A stretch of DNA of 35,360 bases from Hyphomonas sp. UBA5111 (GTDB taxonomy: Bacteria > Pseudomonadota > Alphaproteobacteria > Caulobacterales > Hyphomonadaceae). Of the stretch, positions 16,877-24,481 are shown in pieces. The number at the start of each line of letters is the position of its first letter. Position 1 is the first letter of the stretch. A program made the translations under genes and the position numbers. Under the pieces are notes generated by a model that was not told where the DNA came from, did not search any database, and saw only the letters and a program-made list of their open reading frames with translations. The stretch lies in the NCBI GenBank assembly GCA_002414505.1, contig DHZF01000101.1, forward strand, positions 13,429-48,788. Reading direction: 5' to 3'.

Positions 16877-17983
16877 GTGTATATTCATGAGCTAGATGCC
16901 TGGCCAAACTTCCATTGGGACAGGAGCGCAGTTGCAACCCCGCTCGCAGCCGTCAGCCGGAGGCAAGGGCGTTTGATCGGCCGGATGGAGGGACTGGGGT
17001 TCCATCTGAGAAGCGAGGCGGCCCTGCAGACGCTCACCGAAGATGTCATCAAATCCAGTGACATCGAAGGAGAGGTTCTCGATCGCGACCAGGTCCGCTC
17101 GTCCATCGCCCGCCGGCTTGGCATGGATATCGCGGGGCTTGTCCCTTCGGACAGGCATGTCGATGGCGTTGTCGAAATGCTGCTGGACGCAACCGGCCAG
17201 TATAACGAGCCCCTGACGGAGGCGCGGCTGTTCGGCTGGCACGCCGCTTTGTTCCCAACGGGATATAGCGGTATGCGCAAGATCCGCGTCGGCGCCTGGC
17301 GCGACGATGCCGAGGGCGCCATGCAGGTTGTCTCGGGACCGATTGGCCGTGAACAAATTCACTATGAGGCGCCGGCTGCCGCGAAACTGGCAGGTGAAAT
17401 GAAAACGTTCCTGGGGTGGTTCGATCAGAAGGATGGTATCGACCCGGTCATCAAGGCGGGCATGGCCCATCTCTGGTTTGTCACCCTTCATCCGTTCGAG
17501 GACGGAAACGGACGCATGGCGCGCGCCATTGCGGACATGCAACTGGCTCGCGCGGAAAACAGCCCACAGCGCTTCTACAGCATGTCAGCGCAAATCCGCG
17601 CCCAGCGAAATGCCTATTATGAGATCCTCGAAAGCACCCAGAAAGGTGATCTCGACATCACTGCATGGCTGCTTTGGTTCCTCGCCTGCCTGAATGAGGC
17701 GTTCGATCACGCCGAGACGCTACTCGCGGGCGTTCTGGCAAAAGCGGATTTCTGGGAGCGTCATCGCGACAAGCCGCTGAATGATCGCCAGACGGATGTT
17801 CTCAATCGCCTGATTGACGGCTTCGAAGGCAAGCTGACGAGTTCGAAATGGGCGAAACTGACCAAGGTTTCCCAGGATACGGCGTCACGCGATATCAAGG
17901 ACCTGATCGAAAAAGGGATGCTCCAGCAGGATGAAGGGGGCGGTCGCAGTACCAGTTATTCGATTGTCCTTCACAGGCCGTAG
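16877..17983 (+). CDS. Fic-domain AMP-transferase with internal inhibitory motif
   Basis: A 368-residue Fic protein, which transfers AMP (or a related group) from a nucleotide to a target protein. The catalytic loop HPFEDGNGRMAR (H205 to R216) is complete. Upstream, S60-S-D-I-E64-G65 fits the (S/T)xxxE(G/N) inhibitory helix, so this is a self-inhibited (class II type) enzyme without a separate antitoxin. The first about 80 residues look like the DUF4172-type N-domain. The C-terminus (about 295-368) is a winged-helix DNA-binding domain (LNDRQTDVLNRLI...VSQDTASRDIKDLIEKGML). The start is GTG 16877 with GGAG 8 bases before it; no in-frame ATG lies nearby. The C-terminal DNA-binding domain and the operator repeats over its own promoter suggest autoregulation. 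Confidence 0.93.
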   Translation: MYIHELDAWPNFHWDRSAVATPLAAVSRRQGRLIGRMEGLGFHLRSEAALQTLTEDVIKSSDIEGEVLDRDQVRSSIARRLGMDIAGLVPSDRHVDGVVEMLLDATGQYNEPLTEARLFGWHAALFPTGYSGMRKIRVGAWRDDAEGAMQVVSGPIGREQIHYEAPAAAKLAGEMKTFLGWFDQKDGIDPVIKAGMAHLWFVTLHPFEDGNGRMARAIADMQLARAENSPQRFYSMSAQIRAQRNAYYEILESTQKGDLDITAWLLWFLACLNEAFDHAETLLAGVLAKADFWERHRDKPLNDRQTDVLNRLIDGFEGKLTSSKWAKLTKVSQDTASRDIKDLIEKGMLQQDEGGGRSTSYSIVLHRP

Positions 17984-18146
17984 CTGGCACCAATCTGCGA
18001 CGCTGACTTGTATCGCGCAGACGCTGCGAGTGTGGAAGGCGTGAAATCCGCTCTGGGACGTCCATCTCAAAGACCGCTTGCTGGCCAGATCGAATCGGAG
18101 ATTCTATCCCACCGAATTCGGAGTATTCCTGATTGGAGGACAGAAC

Positions 18147-18359
18147 ATGTCTGTCTGGTTCCCATTCGGTTTCGAACAGAGTCGGGCCGCCCATGATGCG
18201 GCTATCCAGCTGAGGCAGGCCTTTCCCGCTCTGAACATCCACCTTCATGAGGGCCGGATCGAGATTTCGGCGATCCCTCCTCAAGACGAAGCCTTGGTTC
18301 TGAACGCGGCAGCTGAAACGCTGATTTCCTGCCGGGAAGGAAGAGTCGAAGCCGCCTGA
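18147..18359 (+). CDS. Small hypothetical protein, 70 aa
   Basis: From ATG 18147 (MSVWFPFGFEQSRAAHDAAI...) with a strong GGAGGA site 6-8 bases upstream. The frame is open back to 18078 but the ribosome binding site decides the start. The predicted fold is a short strand, a helix (RAAHDAAIQLRQAF), strands (LNIHLHEGRIEISAIP) and a final helix. I do not recognise a family. It follows fic by about 160 bp in the same direction. Confidence 0.7.
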   Translation: MSVWFPFGFEQSRAAHDAAIQLRQAFPALNIHLHEGRIEISAIPPQDEALVLNAAAETLISCREGRVEAA

Positions 18360-18461
18360 CACTGATCAGGCACGTGCTGCGAATGTGGAGTGTGCGGTCC
18401 CGCGCGAAATTTGCAGCCCATCAGATCCTGAAATATACGGAAAAGTCTGTTCGCTCGCTAT

Positions 18462-18504
18462 ATACGCGTTTGCGTATAAATGTGTTTTATACGCAAACGC
18501 GTAT
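18462..18504. promoter_or_regulatory. Nested palindrome, probable operator of a decayed regulator
   Basis: Two perfect 19-base arms (18462-18480 and 18486-18504) face each other across 5 bases. Each arm is itself a dyad, ATACGC-GTTT-GCGTAT in the first and ATACGC-AAAC-GCGTAT in the second. This is the form of a pair of adjacent repressor sites. The stub of an Xre-type gene begins 42 bp downstream. Confidence 0.8.
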
Positions 18505-18545
18505 CAATATCTGATGCGAGGTCTGATCTTGTCCGGAGCCGACAC

Positions 18546-18611
18546 ATGGCGGGGGATTTGATACACAAGGCTCGCTTGGCGGCTGGCTGGTCGCACGCCG
18601 AGCCTGCCTGA
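18546..18611 (+). pseudogene. Remnant of an Xre-type HTH regulator gene
   Basis: ATG 18546 opens a 21-codon reading frame, MAGDLIHKARLAAGWSHAEP followed by A and a stop at 18609-18611. The string LIHKARLAAGWSHAE is very like the first helix and turn of Xre/Cro antitoxin-like regulators (typical form LIRxARxxAGLSQAELA). The rest of the domain is missing from all frames downstream. It lies directly after the nested palindrome and before ypeA. Short length limits certainty. Confidence 0.55.
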
Positions 18612-18743
18612 CGGGCCGATCCACAGCATTGCAGGCCGCGTGCGGTTCCGGCTGGCGATTCTGAACCTCTGAGGCAAGCCGTTTCGGCGGCCTGACCGCT
18701 GGGGCTGGTATCGGTCCGCCGAATCCTACAGTTTCGAGCCGTC

Positions 18744-19193
18744 ATGACGATGCATGTAAGAGATTTCCGCGAAGCCGACCGGCGTGCGCTGACCGCGCTC
18801 TGGGAGGCCTGCGGGCTGACCCGGCCCTGGAACGACCCGAACGACGACATCGACCGGGCTGTCGCAGCCCGGGAAGCGACCATCCTGGTCGGCTATTGCG
18901 GAGACCAGCTGACCGGCAGCGTCATGGCAGGGCATGATGGCCATCGCGGATGGGTTTACTATCTCGCGGTCGATCCGGCGCACCAGGGACACGGAGCAGG
19001 CCGCGAACTGATGGAAGAAGCGGGACTCTGGCTCGCTTCGCGCGGGGCCCCGAAACTCGAACTCATGGTGCGCGACGGCAACGAGAAAGCTGCGAAATTC
19101 TATGAAGCCCTTGGCTTCAAGCGCCAGCAGGTCACCGTTTACGGCAAATGGCTGAAGTCGCCACCAGAGGCGTCTGCCCGGAAAGCCTCTTAA
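18744..19193 (+). CDS. ypeA: GNAT-family acetyltransferase, YpeA-like
   Basis: A 149-residue N-acetyltransferase that would move an acetyl group from acetyl-CoA to an unknown amine. The GNAT core is complete: RDFREADRRALTALWEACGLTRPWNDP at the N-terminus (the YpeA signature), the acetyl-CoA loop in VDPAHQGHGAGRELME (Q/HxxGxG/A), and NEKAAKFYEALGFK near the end. The start at 18744 fits the family length. No strong ribosome binding site is seen. The substrate is unknown; it appears to be an accessory gene here. Confidence 0.9.
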   Translation: MTMHVRDFREADRRALTALWEACGLTRPWNDPNDDIDRAVAAREATILVGYCGDQLTGSVMAGHDGHRGWVYYLAVDPAHQGHGAGRELMEEAGLWLASRGAPKLELMVRDGNEKAAKFYEALGFKRQQVTVYGKWLKSPPEASARKAS

Positions 19194-19225
19194 AGCCAGG
19201 CCCATGCCACGCCCCCGTGACCCCT

Positions 19226-19241
19226 CTGGCCGCAAGGCCAG
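19226..19241. terminator. Small hairpin after ypeA
   Basis: CTGGCC-GCAA-GGCCAG forms a tight 6-bp stem about 33 bp beyond the ypeA stop. It has a stable GNRA-type loop but no T-run, so it is a weak terminator candidate. The rest of 19194-19482 is very GC-rich and shows no gene. Confidence 0.4.
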
Positions 19242-19482
19242 TGGGAAGCGCGCGGTGCGGCCCCGGCCGGCGAGCCCCCGCAGCGCCGGTCCGTCCGACC
19301 GGGCGGGCCGGTGACCGGAGACGAGCCGGGCCAGTCAGATGCCATATGGACCTAGAGGGCTCTCGCCGACTGGACAGCCTCGCGTGAGCGGGCCGGGGAG
19401 AGGCTGCGATGCTGGTGCCTGACAGGCCGGTACGAAGCCAGGGTGGTTGAGCATTCTTCAGAAAAGGGCCACGCATGAGGCC

Positions 19483-20190
19483 ATGTGCGGCAAGTTCTCT
19501 TACATGGCGACCTGGGCAGAAGTCGTTAGTTTTTCCGAGCCCCTTACAGCGCGTCCCAGCAACGCGTCGGAGGAGGTCGCAACGCCCATGCGGCGCGCGC
19601 CCGTCATGCACCTCAATGAAGCCGGACAACAGACCATGACGCCCATGCGATGGGGCTTCACGAAGCAAAGACAGGGACGCGCCTATCCCGACCACATTCA
19701 TGCGCGCGACGACAAGCTGCTCACCTCGCGCCTCTGGAGACCGCATTTCGAAGCGCGCCGCGGCGTGCTGATCGTCATCAGCTTCAATGAGGGCGAAGAA
19801 GTGCCAACCTTCAAGCCGGACCGGGGCACGCCAACCGGGAACACGAGAACCGTCCAGTGGACGATCCGGCCGAAGGATGGATCGCGCCTGGCGATCGCCG
19901 TCATATACAGAATGGTTCAGTCCCCGGAAGGAGAAGTCGCGGAATTCGCGATGTGCACAACCAAGGCCAATAAGGGTCTCTCCAAATTTGTCACCGGGGA
20001 TCCGGACCAGCGCATGCCAGCCGTGCTGCAGGAGGAAAACCTTGCCGTCTGGCTGGGGCAGACCGGCGCGAGCCTGGAAGAACTTCGAGCCTGCCTCTAT
20101 CCGTATGAAGATGAAGGCGCCTGGTTGATGGCGCCGGAAAGCCGCCGGAAAAACCCCGTCGCGAAGCCGGCGCAAGGCGACTTGTTCTGA
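19483..20190 (+). CDS. Divergent SRAP (YedK/HMCES-like) protein
   Basis: SRAP proteins crosslink through Cys2 to abasic sites in single-stranded DNA. This 235-residue member begins MCGKFSYMATW, so processing would expose the catalytic cysteine, and the start is set by that motif. MRWGF near 52 and a recognisable DQRMPAVL block near 185 place it in the family. Two usual active-site positions differ: the His of the HxRMP motif is Asp here (DQRMP), and the NARxE motif reads HARDD. The glutamate region is FNEGEE instead of the common GFYEW. It may be a diverged DNA-end protector or have lost part of its chemistry. It ends 6 bp before the convergent DUF2285 gene's stop. Confidence 0.8.
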   Translation: MCGKFSYMATWAEVVSFSEPLTARPSNASEEVATPMRRAPVMHLNEAGQQTMTPMRWGFTKQRQGRAYPDHIHARDDKLLTSRLWRPHFEARRGVLIVISFNEGEEVPTFKPDRGTPTGNTRTVQWTIRPKDGSRLAIAVIYRMVQSPEGEVAEFAMCTTKANKGLSKFVTGDPDQRMPAVLQEENLAVWLGQTGASLEELRACLYPYEDEGAWLMAPESRRKNPVAKPAQGDLF

Positions 20191-20196
20191 AGCGTG

Positions 20197-21006
20197 TCAG
20201 GCAAGGAGCGTCCTGTAACCGCCTGATACAAGATCCCGTCCACGGGCGCGTGCGCGTCGGATTTCATCCTTCATCGACCGACCGGGGCCGGCCCAGGCTT
20301 CATCCGCCCGCGCCTTGCCATAGATGATCTCGGCGGTCTCGCGGACGGAGAGACCAGCGATCTCGCAATCATGCGCGACCAGCGCATTGCGCAGGGCAAG
20401 ACTTGTCCGGCTCCACGGAACGGATGCGTCCTGACCGGCTCCGTACACACGCTGCGCCTCGTCCAGCATGCGCCAGCGTGAGGCGAAATTCGCGGTGCCC
20501 CGTATCAGGAAGCCGAGCCGGACCGGTTCAGGAGACAGCATCGACATGCCCCGGCACTGGACCTGCACAACGTGTCCGTTGCCCTTGACCAGTAAGTGCT
20601 CGCGTCCGGCGGTGTCGACCAGGTGGACGATTTCGCACTGTTTCACCGTCTTCTCATAGATCGGGCAGGTCGCCTCAGAATCGGCCGGACTGACCTGGAC
20701 CTTTACCTGCCGCGGAAACAGCGCCGATGACCAGAAGGCGTGAGCCGCATATCCGTCATGGCGCGGGTCCGGGAAGAAGGCGAGCCCCCAGCGCTCCGCC
20801 GCCATCTGGTCTATTCGCGGGCGGATCAGGGTGATGCCATGGCAGGCGGTCCGGACCGATACTTTGTCTGCCCCGTGCAAGGCGGCTTCTTCCAGAAAGT
20901 CCTGATTACGCCGGAGGAACTCCCAGGCCCAGCGGCTCCGTGACAGCGTCCGTGTGTAATCATAGCGGTCGAGCACAGATTGTAACAAAACAGGGCATTT
21001 CGACAT
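20197..21006 (-). CDS. DUF2285 domain protein
   Basis: A 269-residue protein typical of alphaproteobacterial mobile elements. The N-terminus has YDYTRTLSRSRWAWEFLRRN, like DUF6499-type domains found with DUF2285. The C-terminus (about 200-269) is DUF2285, with a helix-turn-helix-like LSVRETAEIIYG, then GRSMKDEIRRARARGRDLVSGGYRTLL. Such proteins are thought to be DNA-binding regulators or transfer-associated factors. It is divergent from the Xre gene at 21217, with a 210-bp shared upstream region. Confidence 0.82.
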   Translation of the reverse strand: MSKCPVLLQSVLDRYDYTRTLSRSRWAWEFLRRNQDFLEEAALHGADKVSVRTACHGITLIRPRIDQMAAERWGLAFFPDPRHDGYAAHAFWSSALFPRQVKVQVSPADSEATCPIYEKTVKQCEIVHLVDTAGREHLLVKGNGHVVQVQCRGMSMLSPEPVRLGFLIRGTANFASRWRMLDEAQRVYGAGQDASVPWSRTSLALRNALVAHDCEIAGLSVRETAEIIYGKARADEAWAGPGRSMKDEIRRARARGRDLVSGGYRTLLA

Positions 21007-21216
21007 GGCTTCATCCCCCTTGCAAAACTCCCTGCAAGATGGATTCCAAAAACAACCAAAAAGAGAAACTTGGTTTTGAGACGGGAAGAGCCCGTCTTCC
21101 CTGAGCCAAACAGACTTTCTGCATCTGTCCCCCGGACAGAAGCAATTTCCGACGATTCCGCCCCTATCCTTGTTTTCAACTTGTTGGCAATACTGATGTC
21201 AAAAAGAGGTGGAGGA

Positions 21217-21609
21217 ATGACAAGGAAACGACAGACGGTGCCCCGGAAAAGTTCAAGGTCACCGACAGAGGTCGACAAGCAGGTCGGACGGACTGTCCGA
21301 CGCAACCGGAAAGACATGCACATGACGCTGAACGAGCTCGCAGACCAGCTGGGCGTCAGCCAGCAACAGATCCAGAAATACGAAACCGGAGACAGCCGCA
21401 TCAGCGCCTCCATGGTCCTCGCCATCAGCGAAGTCCTCAATGTCGGTATCGAGGACCTCTTCATCGGAACACGTGACCTGAAGCGATCAAAAAAGACCCC
21501 GCTCGAAACCGCCCGCCGCGAATGCCAGATGTGGATCGACCGGGCCAGCTCCAAGGAAACCCTCCGTCAGATGGCTCGGGTCCTCAAGGCGATGTCGGGT
21601 GAGAATTAG
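21217..21609 (+). CDS. Xre-family transcriptional regulator
   Basis: A 130-residue regulator with a helix-turn-helix in VGRTVRRNRKDMHMTLNELA through DQLGVSQQQIQKYETGDSRISASMVLAISEVL (about residues 24-75), followed by a C-terminal helix (KETLRQMARVLKAM). ATG 21217 is preceded by AAGAGG about 8 bases upstream; ATG 21196 is a possible alternative. It shares an upstream region with the divergent DUF2285 gene and may regulate both. Confidence 0.88.
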   Translation: MTRKRQTVPRKSSRSPTEVDKQVGRTVRRNRKDMHMTLNELADQLGVSQQQIQKYETGDSRISASMVLAISEVLNVGIEDLFIGTRDLKRSKKTPLETARRECQMWIDRASSKETLRQMARVLKAMSGEN

Positions 21610-21683
21610 TCAGTTTGATTCCAAACCAGCCTTGTGGTTTCGCAGCGTGTTTCATCTGGCGTGAGCGGACGCTGATCGTATTT

Positions 21684-22010
21684 TCAACTGGACTTGAGCG
21701 CATTCAGCATTTTGCGAGCGGCGGCTAGTTGGCGGTCATTCATATTGGCGAGAATGGAATTAATATCGCTCAACAGCTCACCTCGGTCACCTGGTGGAAA
21801 TGGCGCAGCTCCGAAAAGAACTTGTGCTGGTACACCCAGTGCTTCTGCGATTTTCTCGACCGTTTCGAAAAGAGGTGCAGACACACCGCGTTCAATTTTG
21901 CCAATCGTCTCTCTGGACACACCTACTTCAGAAGCAAGTTGTTCGAGAGTCCACCGAATCGCGCGCCGATAATGGCGGACGTTTGCACCGAAGATTTTCT
22001 GAAGTTCCAT
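21684..22010 (-). CDS. Xre-family transcriptional regulator
   Basis: A 108-residue regulator with an N-terminal helix-turn-helix (FGANVRHYRRAIRWTLEQLA...VGVSRETIGKIERG...ETVEKIAEALGV), then a short C-terminal helical tail (INSILANMNDRQLAAARKML). AGGAG lies about 9 bases before ATG 22010. The repeated GAGAAC/GTTCTC sites at 22062-22102, just upstream, are the likely binding sites for this protein, giving autoregulation. Confidence 0.9.
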   Translation of the reverse strand: MELQKIFGANVRHYRRAIRWTLEQLASEVGVSRETIGKIERGVSAPLFETVEKIAEALGVPAQVLFGAAPFPPGDRGELLSDINSILANMNDRQLAAARKMLNALKSS

Positions 22011-22061
22011 CGCCTAGCTCCTGCAGCTAGGTGGATGAAATCGGGCGTGCATTTCGAGAAA

Positions 22062-22102
22062 TGAGAACTTTACATTCTCAGAAATGAGAACTAGAGGTTC
22101 TC
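22062..22102. promoter_or_regulatory. Two dyad operators upstream of an Xre gene
   Basis: TGAGAA-7-TTCTCA (22062-22080) and GAGAAC-5-GTTCTC (22086-22102) lie with left half-sites 23 bp apart. They stand 52-92 bp upstream of the regulator that starts at 22010. The direct repeat ATGAGAAC occurs at 22061 and 22084. Confidence 0.75.
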
Positions 22103-22286
22103 TTAAGTAGAAATCCGGTACTAGTTGTTTGCATAATGGGGTTTGCTCGCAACTCGCTGTACATCTGCATGGTTGGCAACCCACGGTACTTGCCAGTCAA
22201 GGAATGACTTCAATTCCCTGTGTTCCGTAAGCGGAATGAATGGCTGAATTAGCTCAATACGGATACGGCGATTGTGCATTTGATAA

Positions 22287-22958
22287 ATGTCTGAGTTCAA
22301 TTCCCAACTGGCAGGTGTTCGGCGAGCGAAACGTCAAGCGAACTCTCCAATGATGCCTGGAAACCCAAGCGATTTGGAGCAGAGCAGAGATGCCGCTGCC
22401 ACCAAATCCTCCCCAACCCCAATCCCCCTCCACGCCCCAGACCCCCTCAACCACATCTTCCGCCACCAATATGACCAGCTCGTCCGCTTCTGCCGGGCAA
22501 GGATCTCCAACCCGTCCGATGCCGAAGATCTCGTTCAGGACGCCTTTCTATCCGTCCGCCGGGCCTATGCCGACAAGCTGGCAGAGGACCTCCGCGCGCT
22601 CCTCTTCACCACGGTCCGCAACCTCAGTGTCAATTACCTCAAATCCGGCCGCATCCGCCACGCCCGCCAGTCGGAAGAGATCGGCGAGCTGGGAGACCGG
22701 CTCGCCTGCCAGCGCACGCCCACTCCGGAGCAAATGGTCATGGACAGGGAACGCCTCGCCATCGCCGAGCAAACCATCGCCGCCATGAAGCCCCGCAAGC
22801 GCGACGCGCTCCGGCTGCACCGCTTTGAGGGCCTGACCTATGACGAGATCGCCCGGCTCTTGTCAGTCTCGCCGACAACCGTCAAAACGGATATCGCAGA
22901 GGCGATTGCCGAGATCGCCGAAAACCTCTCCGGAACCGCAAAGCGGTCTCCGGCATAG
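22287..22958 (+). CDS. ECF sigma factor, FecI type
   Basis: A sigma-70 family factor of the FecI group, which directs transcription of TonB receptor genes in response to an outer-membrane signal. Region 2 is in HIFRHQYDQLVRFCRARI...DAEDLVQDAFLSVRR. Region 4 is in MKPRKRDALRLHRFEGLTYDEIARLLSVSPTTVKTDIAEAI. The first about 50 residues are not conserved, and ATG 22353 is an equally possible start because neither has a clear ribosome binding site. It is followed 5 bp later by fecR, and its natural target, the STN-containing receptor at 28478, now lies 5.5 kb away and is broken. Confidence 0.9.
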   Translation: MSEFNSQLAGVRRAKRQANSPMMPGNPSDLEQSRDAAATKSSPTPIPLHAPDPLNHIFRHQYDQLVRFCRARISNPSDAEDLVQDAFLSVRRAYADKLAEDLRALLFTTVRNLSVNYLKSGRIRHARQSEEIGELGDRLACQRTPTPEQMVMDRERLAIAEQTIAAMKPRKRDALRLHRFEGLTYDEIARLLSVSPTTVKTDIAEAIAEIAENLSGTAKRSPA

Positions 22959-22963
22959 GGGCA

Positions 22964-23971
22964 GTGAGCAAGGCGATGACGGACCAAAAGGACGAGGCCA
23001 AGCGGCGGGAGACCGCCGCGCTCTGGTACACCGAGCTGCAGGACCCGGACGTCAGCCCCGACACTTGGGATGCCTTTCTCGACTGGGAAAAGGACCCGGG
23101 CAATGCTGAAGCCTATCATGAGATCGAATCTACGATCGGCATCATCGACCGGACCGGTCTGAACAATCCCGAAACAAAGACCCCGGGCAGGGACCGCAAA
23201 CCCGCTTTCTTGGGGCTGGCTGCGGCAGCCGCGGCCATCATCATCATCGGCGCCGCCGCCCTCACACTCCAGACCTCCAAACCCGAACCGGCTCCGCTGA
23301 CCTATGCGACCGCAATCGGCGAGCAGGAGACCGTCACCCTCGAGGATGGATCCATCCTCACGCTCAACACAAACACGACGCTCAGCGTCAGCTATTCCAA
23401 AGCCGAACGCCGCATCCACCTCACTGAAGGCGAAGCCCTGTTCGAGGTCGAACATTCTGACCGGCCATTCCTGGTCGAAGCCGGCGGCACAATCACGCGT
23501 GCGCTCGGGACGGCGTTCAACGTGCGTGCCGATCAGGACGCCATCTCCGTCACCCTGATCCAGGGTTCGGTCCGTGTCAGCGCGAGTCGGACGGATGACA
23601 GTGAAGGGAAGGCGGGCGCGATGCCCGCAAAGACCCTGCAGGAGGGCATCGTCCTCAAGCCCGGCGACCGTCTGGACGTGAGACAGGGCGCTGACCCCTT
23701 CCTCTCCACCATCGATCCCGCCCTTGCCGGCAAATGGCGCGAAGGTCTCCTCCGGTTCGACAATGTGACGCTCGCAGAGGCCATCGTCGAAATGAACCGC
23801 TATTCGACCATAAAACTGGTCATCGATGACGAGACCCTCGCGGCCGAACGCATCAGCGGAACCTTTCCTGCCGGCAAACAGGCAGAATTTGCAGAAAGCC
23901 TGAAGCTCTATCTGCCCGTGGATGTGGTCAATCTGGCAGACGCTTTCCTCATCACAACAAGGAAAGAATAG
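22964..23971 (+). CDS. FecR-family anti-sigma/signal transducer
   Basis: A 335-residue inner-membrane protein that holds and activates the sigma factor. The cytoplasmic N-terminus has AALWYTELQDPDVSPDTWDAFLDWEKDPGNAEAY (DUF4880). One membrane segment lies near residues 84-105. The periplasmic FecR domain includes IGEQETVTLEDGSILTLNTNT, EGEALFEVEHSDRPFLVEAG and RALGTAFNVR. The C-terminal part (LLRFDNVTLAEAIVEMNRYS...) is the STN-interacting region. The start is GTG 22964 or ATG 22976; I keep the longer one. It is co-transcribed with the sigma factor. Confidence 0.92.
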   Translation: MSKAMTDQKDEAKRRETAALWYTELQDPDVSPDTWDAFLDWEKDPGNAEAYHEIESTIGIIDRTGLNNPETKTPGRDRKPAFLGLAAAAAAIIIIGAAALTLQTSKPEPAPLTYATAIGEQETVTLEDGSILTLNTNTTLSVSYSKAERRIHLTEGEALFEVEHSDRPFLVEAGGTITRALGTAFNVRADQDAISVTLIQGSVRVSASRTDDSEGKAGAMPAKTLQEGIVLKPGDRLDVRQGADPFLSTIDPALAGKWREGLLRFDNVTLAEAIVEMNRYSTIKLVIDDETLAAERISGTFPAGKQAEFAESLKLYLPVDVVNLADAFLITTRKE

Positions 23972-23973
23972 GT

Positions 23974-24194
23974 ATGGCAGGCGGCCAAAGATTTTCACTC
24001 AGAATCTCAAGGTCGCTCAAGAAGGAAGTGGCGCGCCTGGTGCAAGCCGATGACGTCTCCATCAATACGTGGATACGGCGATTGCCCGCCGTGTCGGAGG
24101 GGAGGTGGCCGCGGAAGCTTTCTTCCAGCGCCTGCGGGAGAGCAGCGACCCGTCCGCCATGCTGACCCTGCTGAAACAATCCCAGCAGGATTGA
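23974..24194 (+). pseudogene. Ribbon-helix-helix (HicB-like) gene, frameshifted
   Basis: ATG 23974 begins MAGGQRFSLRISRSLKKEVA..., a ribbon-helix-helix start, and is in frame up to SINTW near 24070. The family's continuation, AIARRVGGEVAAEAFFQRLR then ESSDPSAMLTLL, is in another frame and ends at TGA 24192. The whole stretch is 221 bases, two over a multiple of three, so a frameshift lies near 24072-24078. It follows fecR after 2 bp, so the intact gene would have been the third gene of the operon. A remnant of a second copy lies at 28200-28283. Confidence 0.75.
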
Positions 24195-24481
24195 TGGTCA
24201 GGCAAGGCGGGGCGCCGGCTGGAAAGGGGCAGACCTGAGCTTTCCGGTATCGTCTGTGCGGCAATTCGGTCTGGAAAGTGGCGGACGGCGAGCGTACATT
24301 ATGCCTGTCGAGCGTTTTCCCGGTCCTCGGACGCGGGAATGCGATTCGGCAGCACAAGGTAGAGTCGCGCTCCCTGCGTTCAAATTATTCAGAAACAAAA
24401 ACAAGACGGAGGCGAGCGAGTATACCAATTCTTAGGGCAATCAACTAAACGTTGCCCAAGAGGCAGTGATACGGAACCGGG

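Noticed and set aside
16485..16937. Minus-strand frame with a coding-like segment between ardA and fic
   Set aside because: No ribosome binding site, and the 5' part overlaps the fic operator array and coding start; not supported as a gene.
22225..22320. tRNA-like words (TAGCTCAATACGG and GTTCAATTCCC) upstream of the sigma factor
   Set aside because: The T-arm and anticodon stems do not pair and no acceptor stem closes, so it is not a tRNA gene.
22838..23998. Long minus-strand open frame opposite fecR
   Set aside because: It mirrors the FecR coding frame and shows no domain.
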